In this document: positions 54,201 through 64,000 of the stretch, one piece after another
How the letters are laid out: every line of letters starts with the position of its first letter
How positions within the stretch are numbered: the stretch's first letter is position 1
DNA from: Hysterangium stoloniferum
Lineage: Eukaryota; Basidiomycota; Agaricomycetes; Hysterangiales; Hysterangiaceae
Direction of reading: 5' to 3'
DNA: 64,000 nt
Assembly: GCA_015178975.1 (NCBI GenBank)
Contig: WHVD01000143.1
Coordinates: 1-64,000, forward strand
Notes under the pieces: generated by a model
Told to the model about the DNA's origin: nothing
Database searches by the model: none
Seen by the model: only the letters and a program-made list of their open reading frames with translations
Program-made: the position numbers and the translations under genes

Positions 54201-56341
54201 GTCCATGGTCTACTAGAGGGTCACACTGGCACCATCTGGTGTGTTGCCATCTCCCCTAATGGACAGTTCATTGTATCTGGAGCTAGTGATTGCACACTCA
54301 GACTCTGGGATCCAGTTACAGGCCACAGTGTGCATGGTCCATTAGAGGGTCACACAGACTGGGTAAAATGTGTGGCCATCTTCCCTAATGGAAAGTTGAT
54401 TGTCTCTGGATCACTTGATCACACCCTCAGACTCTGGGATCCAGCTACAGGGAGCAGCATCCATGGCCCACTGGAGGGTCACACAGCCAGCGTGATTTGT
54501 GTTGCCATCTCCCCAGATGGAAAGTTCATTGTTTCTGGATCTGATGATCACACCATCAGGCTATGGGAGCCAGCCACAGGGACCAGTGTCTATGGTCCAC
54601 TGGAAGGTCACACATCTTGGGTGAACTGTGTTGCCATCTCCCCTGATGGAAAGTTCATTGTTTCTGGATCTGGTGATCACACCCTCAGACTCTGGGATCC
54701 AGCTACAGGGAGCAGCATCCATGGTCTACTGGAGGGTCACATAGGCAGTGTGTTGTGTGTTGCCATCTCCCCAGATGCAAAGTTCATTGTATCTGGATCG
54801 GATGATTCCACCCTCAGACTCTGGGATCCAGTCACAGGGAGCAGCATTCATGAGCCACTAAAAGGTCACACAGGTGTTGTGAGTTGTGTTGCCCTCTCTC
54901 CTGATGGAAAGTTCATTGTTTCTGGATCTGGTGATTCCACCCTCAGACTCTGGGATCCAACCACAGTGAGTGGTGTCAATGTCCCATCAGTTGGTCACAC
55001 AAGCTTCCCACTCTGTGTTGCCATCTCCCCTAATGGAAAGTTCATTGTTTCTGGATCCTTTGATCATACCCTCAGACTGTGGGATGCAGCCACAGGGAGC
55101 AGCATCCATGGCCCCCTGGAGGGTCATAAAGAATGGGTGGGCTGTGTGGCCATCTCCCCTGATGGAAAATTCATTGTTTCAGGATCTGCTGATTGCACCA
55201 TCAGACTCTGGGATCCAGCCACAGGGCACAGTGTACACAGCCCACTGGAGGGTCACAAAGATAGGGTGTACTGTGTTGCCATCTCCCCTGATGGAAAGTT
55301 CATTGTTTCTGGATCTGGTGATCACACCCTCAGACTCTGGGATTCAGCTACAGGGAGCAGCATCCATGGCCCACTAAAGGGCCACAAAGGATTGGTGACA
55401 TGTGTTGCCATCTCCCCTGATGGAAAGTTCATTGTTTCTGGATCTGCTGATCACACCCTCAGACTCTGGGATCCAGCCACAGGGACCAGTGTCTATGGTC
55501 CACTGGAAAGTCACACACACTGGGTGCACTGTGTTGCTATCTCCCCTGATGGAAAGTTCATTGTTTCTGGATCTAGTGATCACACCCTCAGGCTCTGGGA
55601 TTCAGCCACAGGCAGTAGCATCCATGGCCCACTGGAGGGACACACAGGCCATGTGCGCTGTGTTGCCATCTCCCCCAATGGAAATTTCATTGTATCTGGA
55701 TCTGAGGATCACACTATCAGACTCTGGGATCCAACCACAGGCAGCAGCATCCATGGCCCACTGGAGGGTCACACAGACAGTGTCTGGTGTGTTATTATCT
55801 CCTCTGATGGAAAGTTTATTGTATCTGCATCCCATGATCACACCCTCAGGATGTGGGATCCAGTCACAGGGAGCACTGTCCATGGCCCATTAGAGGGTCA
55901 CACAGATTCTGTGAGATGTGCTGCTGTTTCCCATGATGGAATGCTCCTTGTTTCTGGATCTAGAGATCAAGCCATCAGACTGTGGAATTTGCCCACATTA
56001 CCCAATATTCTGTGCCAAAAAACCACAACTACTATTGATCTGGCATCTTCATGTATGTCCAACTTTCTGACTTTATATTCCTCTCATGTTGAGTATATAA
56101 AATTACAGTTTCCTTTGCAGACAGCTTTCCAATGAATCAGGATGGCTGGATCTCCAGCCATCCTGGTGTTGTTTTGTTTTGGGTGCCACCCCAACACCGA
56201 ACAACTCTTTTCAGACCCAGTCACAGAGCTGTAATCTCCAGCATGGGAAAAGCTACCCACCTCAACTTCAAACATTTTGTATTTGGTGTAAATTGGGTGG
56301 ATTGCCAAAGATCCATACTCAGCTCCTCATCTATCTCCTGA
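51210..56341 (+). CDS. NACHT-WD40 repeat protein (NLR-like STAND NTPase), intact
   Basis: Predicted exons: 51210-51518, 51576-51626, 51694-51880, 51937-52092, 52147-53678, 53739-56052, 56121-56341. All introns are GT-AG, 54-68 bp, and the spliced length of 4770 nt is an exact open frame of 1589 residues plus stop. Domains: a helical N-terminal region (1-230) as in other Agaricomycete NACHT-WD40 proteins; NACHT with Walker A GVAGSGKS (289-296), Walker B ILIVIDALDE (387-396) and an ITSRPEP sensor motif; a helical linker to about 815; 16 WD40 repeats of 43 residues (about 817-1505); and a C-terminal segment (DGWI, LFWVPP, HFVFGVNW) typical of the family. Expected role: nucleotide-controlled oligomeric switch in non-self recognition, with the WD40 repeats sensing the ligand. 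The start is the first in-frame Met after a likely 5' UTR intron; 51168 is an alternative. Confidence 0.88.
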
Positions 56342-57700
56342 GTATTTCCTTCATTATGAGAAAGAGATTATTGTCATGGTATGTTTCAGGAGGTAGTTGG
56401 CTTTATTGATTTGTTCAAGTGACTTAGAGAAAAATATAGCAAACCCAAGTCCAAATGCTAGTATATTCACAGCAAAATATTAGTGTTTGTTTTTTTGTAC
56501 TTTTGAGTGAAATGAAATTAATAGTGAAGTAGTTTGGGTATCTTAGAAACTGAATTCAGAATCAACAATTTATTTAAATAGAAGATTGTCACACCATGTA
56601 CTTTCATTGTCATCTGCCTTGAAGCAATCTGCTGATCCACCAAGAAAGTGAAGCTGAACTAGAACCCTCTTTCCACATGATATTAAGAACTGAGTCTACA
56701 AGTGTATTCCGGGAATCTGTGGAGTATTATCATGAATAGGACTGCACTTTACCTCATGTGTGTCCCCTTGTACAACAATCACTTCAAGTCAATGAAGTAC
56801 TTCACAAAACCTGGAACCACATTCATCTGAGCTGGGTCGAGGATACAGGTATCATCTGGAAATTGAGGAGTGTGGGATAATGAACAAAGGCAGGAGTCAA
56901 GAGATGAGGGGTGGACAAGTCTAACTCAACATTTGAATTTGTTGTAGTGCATGCAATTGCGCAATATAGAGAGTCAGATACTTACATATAAGATGTGTTC
57001 TGGGTCCCAGCAGGTTTCCCGGTCCTAACACCAGGCAACATTATAGAACATAGTTGAACACATAGAACTGTAATATCATACTCTGTAAGAGGGATGTTAT
57101 AATCATTTCTATTATATTATTTTCTTTACTCTAGTAACCTGATATATTCTATCTTCTATTTTTTCCCTTAATTTTTCCTTATTTCTCTTTTGTTTTTCCA
57201 TTACGTTATATTCCTCAAATATCTTAACCTACTATTAGCTCAAGGCATCATGTATACTTGTGGGTGCACTAGGCACTAGAATGACAGAGACCTTTACCCC
57301 TAAACCCCAATGTGAAAACTAGTGCAATGCTCAGTAGGATGTGTAGCTTTTCCCCCTACTTTTGACTGAAGTAGTTGAAGCCTCCCTGAACTCAAACATC
57401 TCAATTGATATGAACTCTGTCCACAAAAGCCTCAGTGATCTCTTCCTCATGTTCATCCACTGTCAACAGCTATGAAGGCATCGGAATATCCCTGTGAAAC
57501 AAACTTATCCAACTACCCCGATAAGCTCACTTTCATTGTTGGCTGCAGAAGCGTTAGATGCTGCCGGACCTGCTGAAGCAGTTACCTCAGCATCCACCAA
57601 AACAATCGCCCACAAAGTTTCCTATAAAGCAAGGTCATTTTCCCGGGATCAAGCTAGAAAGACCGATTCGTTACGGCGCGGGTGACACGGTGGAAAAGTG
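56342..57700. other. CpG-poor DNA downstream of the intact NLR gene
   Basis: Counterpart of 45607-46960. No gene that is open in both copies except a 63-residue frame (57494-57685, STKTIAHKVSYKARSF) of doubtful meaning. Confidence 0.5.
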
Positions 57701-57912
57701 GCTTAACCTTAACTACATATTAAGTCTAGACGACACGGTAGCATCCAAATTGCTATCCGCTCAAGGATATTCGCAGCCTCAAAATGCGAGTCGTTCTGCG
57801 TCTCACGGGGTACATTATTAAGCCACCACCGGGGCTCTGAGCGTTTCTTGCAGCGGATGATGGCGCTTTATTTGCGAGTCACTATAAAACCCAGTCAAAC
57901 AATCTTCAGATC

Positions 57913-58119
57913 ATGTCTGACGCGCTAGCTCATCATTTCTTTGTTCTCTTACCGCCTACGAAAGACGACGAGAGCACGTTGCCTGAGCCTCTTGCTATGT
58001 TGCAGGTGTCTTTGGAAGGAATTATCGGCAGACAGTCGATTTTGGTTGGACCAACATCAAAACCTAGAAGGGTCTCACACAAGGTGCCTGAGATTTGTGG
58101 AGAACAAGGTTGTTATTAA
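57913..58119 (+). CDS. Hypothetical 68-residue protein
   Basis: MSDALAHHFFVLLPPTKDD... with a TATAAA box at 57883-57888 just upstream. Found only here, in the unique DNA right of module B2. No domain, signal peptide or membrane segment recognised; it may be the first exon of a longer gene. Confidence 0.3.
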   Translation: MSDALAHHFFVLLPPTKDDESTLPEPLAMLQVSLEGIIGRQSILVGPTSKPRRVSHKVPEICGEQGCY

Positions 58120-58319
58120 GGAAAAGTGGGAGAAAAGAGCCCAAATGACTGCCAGTGAAGAAATAAATAATGTGAGAGGTAATTAACTCCCACTCATATA
58201 CGGTGTCTTCTTCGAGGGTTCCCATGTACAGTTGCCTAACCAGCAGCTCTCCCGACCTACTTCATGCCACCGCCACCGCCACTGCCCCACACTCCCTTCA
58301 AACCCTGACCCATCTGAGT

Positions 58320-58625
58320 AAATGCTAGTGGGCAAGAGTCGACTCCAAAACTTCACTTAGTGTATTTTCCAGTGTTATGGCACGATAGGCCTTGGGCAGT
58401 GTGTAATCGGACTTGTTAGGCTTCCGCAATGTGATGGGTGGTGAAGGCCTGCCACTGAACAGGGTGGTATCCGAGACGTATTGCAGCTGTGTAAACTGCT
58501 ACAAGCTTGGGAAAAATAGGATGGCTGGCCTGTTGAAGAATAGGGTTTGGGATGCTGTCAGGGCAAGAGCTTGATGGCCCGGCTGACCTCCTCTTTGGTA
58601 ATGCCACTAAAATGCACCCTGTCAA
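58320..58625 (-). mobile_element. LINE (non-LTR) reverse-transcriptase fragment
   Basis: On the minus strand: PDSIPNPILQQASHP, FPKLVAVYTAAIRLGYHPVQW, then in another frame ITLRKPNKSDYTLPKAYRAI. This matches the start of LINE reverse transcriptases (the GPDGIPN motif, the GYxPxxW motif, then LRKPxKxDYxxPKxYRPI). One frame change occurs after WQAF, and both ends of the element are missing. It abuts the start of segment A copy 2 at about 58615. Confidence 0.8.
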
Positions 58626-60100
58626 GGCGGGCCAATAGTAAGCGCTTTCATTGGTAAAAGCGACGCAGTATGCAAAGGAATCTGGGGGTCTTTCACTACT
58701 GTTGAGCAGTTTGAGTCTCCAACAGGTGACGGGACCTATAATACTAACAAGACATGTTTGCTACAGAAGGATTCTAAATGTTGCCAAATGATGTGATGAG
58801 GATGTATGTTCTTTTCAGCATCCCATGCAGGGTGATGCCATTCTCGAAATGTTTGGGGAAGGGAAGGTAGAGTTGACATTGTTACAAAAATAGAATGTGC
58901 CAGTGAGAGGGGAAGAACATGTTCAACGGCCGTAGACCATGCGATGCTACGAGTGTAGCGTATTGCTCACATTTAAAACGGCTCGCATCTTTGTCAATAA
59001 ATTTGAACAATATGAGGAAGTACTAATCATACTGTAAATGGTATTAAAAGCGGTTGGTGGTAACAGTAATTCAGTGAAGCAGAATTGACGTCACTGTGAA
59101 CAGTCAACAAACGGGAACTGGGAACGAGGGGATGTATGACGAATGCAAAGCGAGAACGAGTGATTGGCCCGCAATGAGAAGAAGACCGAAAGAGAAAGAT
59201 AATAACGGAGGGGATAGGATAAAGCGACGATGACGCCTAAGAAAAAACGAGCAGGGAATTGAAAAGAAAAGTTAATTCCGAGCAGTGATTCACAATCTTT
59301 TACTCCTCGCCATCATAAACACCCCCTCGCATCGCCCTTTCCCAACTTCGCACTCAAGCCCCAGGGACTCGTGACAGCCGTTCCAACTAATCCTTCGCCG
59401 CATCCTCCCATGAGATCCTTGAGGCCTTCATTTGTCCCTTCTCCTTCAACAACAATGGTGGCTATCCATTTGGGATGCACTATGAGACCCCCGGAGTCGG
59501 AAATTGGCATGCCGGGAAGGATTTGGAAGCGGCAGCGGTGGGTTTAGAGGAGTACAATGTGGTTGGAGCCTTGGAAGCCGAGGTAGAAGTTGTTAGTCAT
59601 CATTATAGCATTTGCGGCAAGGGAAGAAGAGACATACGTTTCAGTTACCGCTTTATCCTAAGTGTACATTCTGTGCGATCTCTGCGCACCCCGCACCCCA
59701 GGACTGATACCCAGCTGACAAAGTTGGTTTGTATTCGAGCGGATTATGTGGAAGTAGGATGGAGGGACCGAGAGCGAATGTATGTAGCGTGGGAGGAGTA
59801 ATCAGCATCGTAGCCCAATGATACGAAATAGTGAGAGTAAGAAAGAGAAAGGCAACTCACAATGAAACAATTGCCATCCCAAACTAATCCCTCCTTCCCC
59901 TTCCGGTGAGAAACCTGTGGGTAAAGGATTAGAGCCAGGTAGATGTACACAAAGAACCCTCGATACACAACTCAATCTCACATCACGTATTCTCAGATTC
60001 CTACGGGAATCACAGTCACGACCATTATTGCTACCACACGCACCCCAACCTCCCCCCTCCTTATTATCCCTACTCCGTCTCTCCAAGCTTCTTCCCCAAG
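58615..60100. repeat. Segment A, copy 2
   Basis: Counterpart of 26035-27600, running directly into module B3 through CTTCTTCCCCAAGGCGACGC. Holds degraded versions of the two segment A reading frames (58740-58920 minus; 59290-59801 plus). The plus-strand frame has lost its start codon here. Confidence 0.85.
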
Positions 60101-60784
60101 GCGACGCAAGCGAATCGTCAACATCATCCCGCCTTTCTCCGTCTCTGCATTTCGTTCCCTACGTTAACGCCACTAGTGTTAGTGCCGATGCTTTCCTTCC
60201 GTTCCATTTTTATCTCTTTGACAGAGGCTTTTCCTTCTTTCCAAACCAAGGACAGCATCGAAAACACCTACACTACTACCCATCAACAAACCTTCCCCTC
60301 TCATCACATTAACTCGCCTGCCTTTCCTTGCCTCACCCTCTTAAAACAATTTAAATACCACATGTACATAGTTAGTTTTGCTTTGAAACGAAATTCAACT
60401 TAATGACGTACTCTCGGCGGTTAAACGGCGCTGAGAGACTGGTTGGACTAAAGAATACAGGTATATACTAATAGTAGTATACATTCAGGAGAGACCTAAT
60501 TCGGGTATAGAAAACTCCCCCGAATTACATTTTGAGACATAATTTTACCTGGGGCTTCCCCAGGGTAGCATGCGAGGAACAAGCAACACACCCTGCAGCG
60601 GAGCAAGGTTTCCCAGATTTTTTAAAGTACCATCGAAGATGATATTGCCGGGTGGGACGGCTTCATATGTATTGCACTGCCACTATGTACCCCAATATTC
60701 CTTACAATACATGTCACACTTATCATTCCAGCGACACGACACAATAGTAATAATAATAATAACGCAATCACCAAACAAGATGAC

Positions 60785-62229
60785 CTAGCAATGATTGTCA
60801 TGATTTAACCCAGTCAAAATACGACCAAAACGATTCTCGGGTGAGTCCTCAGCGCTTAATAGCCCTACGCACATGGAGGAAGAGTCCATGAAATCGACGT
60901 GTAAAGTAACCAAAGAAACCTGGTGGCAGTGACCCGAAGTATCGTTTGATGTGGTCATGGCGTTCTTGAAATAGCCCATCGAAGTTCACTAGGTTATGTA
61001 CCTTATTCCCAACACCCGTAGCAAGTCCCGCACCCGCCGCCCATCAGGCTTTCTGAACTTGCCCCGGTTCTCTGCGCCCTTTGAATACATTAATCCCCTA
61101 TCGGCGAACGGGTGCAAGCCACCCGTGAAGGTATGATAAAACAAACACCGGCACACACACCCACCGACCTCGTCAATTGCAGGGGTTTTGCCTCTACCAT
61201 GTCGACCCACTCCCCCTCGACGACAAATCATGCTTATCCTCGTCAATCAGCTGCTCATCCAGCTTCACATCCCCACGCAGAACCTCCGGCACGCGCCATC
61301 CCACCGCCACCGCCACCGCCACCGCCACTGCATCTCGCCACCGCCACCGCCACCATGGCACCATGCAAGGTCGGCAAAAAAGCTCGTCTGGTTCCCATCG
61401 AGTTAAACCACAGTGCAAAGTCCGAAATGCACATGCAATGCTTCCCGTTCTCCGGCTGTGACACAAGGATGGTCTGCGGCTTGACATCGCGGTGCATGAT
61501 CTGCTACATGTACGCGTGCTGCAGGCCCGCCGTGATCTGTGCAACGCCGCGCCTCGGGTCGAACACTTTTATGATGGCGTAGAATGCGTCGGGGCGCGGG
61601 TTAATGATGTTCGCGAGGCAGGCGAGGCAGAGCTCGACTGCGATGAAGAGGAAGCCGTCTTTGAACCCCTTGTGGTAGCAGCGGATCGCGTTGCGGTGAT
61701 CGTCGGATTCTTGGTGGAGCTCACCTTCGCGCGTGGTTATGGTGACGAAGTCTAGCAGCAGGCGTGTGCTACGGTAGGAAGATGACCAAGTGAAATGAGA
61801 TCAGTGTAGCTGCACCGCTATGGGAATAGCAATAACACCCTTGTCCAGCACAGTATCAGGTACCACAAATGTAGACAACTCCGGGGTAGCGACGGTTCTC
61901 GGCGTCGGCGGCGGAACAGTAGCAGGCGTCGCAGGGGCCATAGGGTCGAGAGGCTCTTCATCAAGAATATCCCTCCATTGATCTTCACCCTTCCCGCCCA
62001 ACACATCCCCCTCTTTCTCGCCTCTGCTTCTTTTCCATCGTCGTGACTTTCTGCATGGCGTAGCCGCCTTCCCAGCATGATCTCCACTCCTCAGATCTGC
62101 GGCTGGGGATGATGGTACGGCTGGAGTCGGAGATGGTGTTGGAACTGAGATGGATGGGAGTGTGGGAAAGGCAGAGGGTTGATCAATTCTGACCTCGATA
62201 GTAAGGAAGGAGGTGCTGGTATCTGCCAT
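60785..62229 (-). pseudogene. ire1: IRE1 kinase/RNase pseudogene (B3)
   Basis: Linker frame 62229-61801 (142 residues, ending STFVVPDTVLDKG), kinase N-lobe (61750-61560), HRDVKPQTILVSQPENG, SDFALW at the DFG position, activation segment with two hexanucleotide blocks separated by an ATCTCG interruption (61303-61356), GWRVPEVLRGDVKLDE, FTGGLHPFADR, RRVRDLLRVLG, and the KEN C-terminal end (60950-60850). Several frames; C-lobe mostly missing, as in B1. Confidence 0.82.
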
Positions 62230-63867
62230 GGAGATATGCCAGGAGTGGTATTGACGACCCAGGGACTGGCACGTCGACGTCTACTAGTATGGGTAGTGCG
62301 GATCGGGGATAAAATGGAACATGGGTGTGATTGATACGGGTTTAGAGAGCTCTACCTGAACAGGAACGGGCTTGGAGAGACGGGAAACGGCGGCTGTCAG
62401 CTCTTCCAAAAGGCAATGAGAATTCTCACAGACACACACACAAAGCATGGTGAACCCCAATATCCCCCACATTCGCAGATCAATCCTCGTGTGCCCGACT
62501 CCGCTTGGTTATGTCCAATAATACCATCACCGATAGCAGTCACGGGCTCATTCATATCACTCTCACCTGCAAGACTTATCCGCGACAGCAAGCGGTGATC
62601 CAGGACTGTGGCAGTAGGAACAGCATCGAGGTGCGGCGGAACGTGCCACTACAGTCCAGGTTGAACGTTGCGTGACTTGACACTGGGTTCCGTCCGTCAT
62701 CGACTATAGCACTCGTCCTGTTGTTCTGTTCAAGCCGTGAAACCTCTCATCTGCCGACGACAGTCCATGTTGAAGTTTTCGTGGTGTTCCTAGACCGTAT
62801 AACTTTCCGTTTGTCTGAGTGAGATGATGGTACTCGTTGTAAACGGATAAGGACTAAATAAATAGACCTTATGTAACCCATAGTACGCGGTGAATTCCCA
62901 ATGCTGCGACCCGAGCCCTAATGCTCGCAATCCGTCGCTAACCCGAAATCCCAGAAAAGTCAACAGTCCAACCATTCCTAACAATGAAAGATCATCTGCG
63001 ACTGAAGGTAAAGCATTCGATTCTCGGGGATGTCCCATTATGTAATAGACGCCCAGGGATTTCTCAGGTGTCGATCCGCCACGACCACTCTTTGGCAAAT
63101 TACATGGCGGATAGAGTTTAGGTATGATTTCTTGACTCTTGGACTTCTGCTTGTCATTATATATTGAATTCCCCTCTGGTCAATGTGATCAGAGTTTTAA
63201 AGCAACTTTGAGATGTGCAAGGTTTCTGTGAGATTGACCTGAACCAGCATCGCCTCAAGCTCTGAATGTAGAAGCAGCCACGAAACGATTTATATTCCTT
63301 CACAGACGATGTCGTCTCGTCCAAATCTATACCCTTGCCCGTAGGAGCCGGTAGGTCCCCAGACATTGTCCGAGGGACCAAGATTAAATATTATTAAATA
63401 TTTACATAAAAACCAAGAGATAATCTAAATAGAAGGGATCTTCCTTATTCTCCACGTTTCGAGTTTAATGATATCAGGTAGAAATCGTCCATTAATCTTC
63501 ATGAAATCCATCTCCTCGATAAGATGATAAACTGGGTGTATGTAGACTTTTATGGCCGCAAGAATATATGACTGAAAATATCGTTGTACACGAACACTCT
63601 TGAAAATTCATCCTGAAGCACTAATATTGATATCAGCGTCAATGGCCGCCAAATTCCAGTGGCGTCGGAGTCTTGTTTATAAGTTGACACCACTAATACT
63701 TGAATCTCCCCAGGATCTTGCCTCACATAGACGCTCATCGAAGAAGCTTGTACAGATCACGTTACTCAGTTGCTTCCACGCTGCTAACCATCTCTTTCAA
63801 CAACGCAACCGGTGGGTTTGTATCGATCATCAGCGTGAAACTGAGGGACTAACATGTATAACACAGG
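62230..63867. other. Spacer of module B3
   Basis: No complete gene. Includes a shortened transmembrane-like frame (62591-62397, minus) and a small piece of the unknown ORF. 62760-62960 has about 200 bp not seen in the other copies. The uninterrupted site of the B1 retroposon is at about 63748-63770. Confidence 0.5.
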
Positions 63868-64000
63868 CTATAACTGTTACAAACGTTTACTTCGTGAAAA
63901 CAATAACTACAGAGAATACTGTCGCAATAAGGTATTCTTCAAGTTAACGTTTGTGTCCAGCGTTGCTTATATATCATTGTAAACAGTACTTCCTCAGAAC

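Larger units (their letters stand above)
46961..57700 (+). repeat. Module B, copy 2 (tandem duplicate)
   Basis: Direct tandem duplicate of 32663-46960. At 46960/46961 the end of one unit (GTGGAAAAGTG) is joined to the start of the next (ACAGCATCC) with essentially no overlap. It keeps the intact NLR. The leader 46961-47490 has no gene. Confidence 0.92.
60251..64000 (+). repeat. Module B, copy 3 (cut by window end)
   Basis: Homologous to 32663-37430. Contains an IRE1 pseudogene, a short remnant of the unknown ORF (about 62660-62760) and the start of the ~165-bp repeats. Its NLR gene, if present, lies right of the window. The leader 60251-60780 holds no gene (TAA microsatellite near 60746-60763). 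Confidence 0.9.

Noticed and set aside
53950-56000. Regular ~129-bp repeats that could be mistaken for a CRISPR or satellite array
   Set aside because: The period is exactly 43 codons and each unit encodes a WD40 repeat in one open frame.

Overview
The window looks like a repeat-rich accessory region of an Agaricomycete (mushroom-forming basidiomycete) nuclear genome. The evidence is a spliced NACHT-WD40 (NLR-like) gene with 54-68 bp introns and the C-terminal motif usual in Agaricomycete members of that family, Ty3/gypsy and Ty1/copia LTR elements, a Tc1-like DNA transposon, a LINE reverse-transcriptase fragment, and degenerate copies of the fungal ER-stress sensor IRE1. I found no rRNA, tRNA or CRISPR array.

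Layout. 1-6324: nested LTR fossils. A gypsy element (minus strand, cut by the left edge) sits inside an older LTR of its own family, which sits beside an old copia element that also carries a solo LTR of a second gypsy family. 6325-15069: a host gene of unknown function on the minus strand, split by a complete copia element (8149-14152, target duplication ATAAG) that itself holds two gypsy solo LTRs. 15070-20650: an inverted, partly doubled copy of the segment between the IRE1 pseudogene and the NLR gene. 20656-21300: a stretch with no CpG. 21300-26030: mostly single-copy DNA with a small secreted cysteine-rich protein gene (24555-24770), a perfect hairpin and a structured-RNA candidate. 26035-27600 (segment A1), then a copia element (27601-32459, target duplication ATTAC) between A1 and the large duplicated unit.

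From 32663 rightwards the window is built from a duplicated module, called B here: IRE1 pseudogene (minus), a conserved unknown ORF (plus), a spacer with ~165 bp tandem repeats, then a NACHT-WD40 gene (plus). B1 is 32663-46960; its NLR is broken by a solo LTR, a Tc1-like transposon and two in-frame stops. B2 is 46961-57700; its NLR (51210-56341, seven exons, about 1589 residues, 16 WD40 repeats) is open throughout. The B1/B2 junction is a clean tandem-duplication breakpoint. After unique DNA and a LINE fragment (57700-58625) a second A segment (58615-60100) runs into B3 (60251 to the right edge), whose NLR would lie outside the window.

Function. The only clearly intact, recognisable host proteins are the B2 NLR, expected to act as a STAND-type recognition switch in non-self or stress responses, and the small secreted protein. 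The repeats carry a strong mark of CpG loss: LTR pairs differ almost only by transitions at present or inferred former CpG sites, and the NLR gene body has about 6 CpG in 2.6 kb of WD40 exon. This suggests that methylation of repeated DNA shapes the locus.
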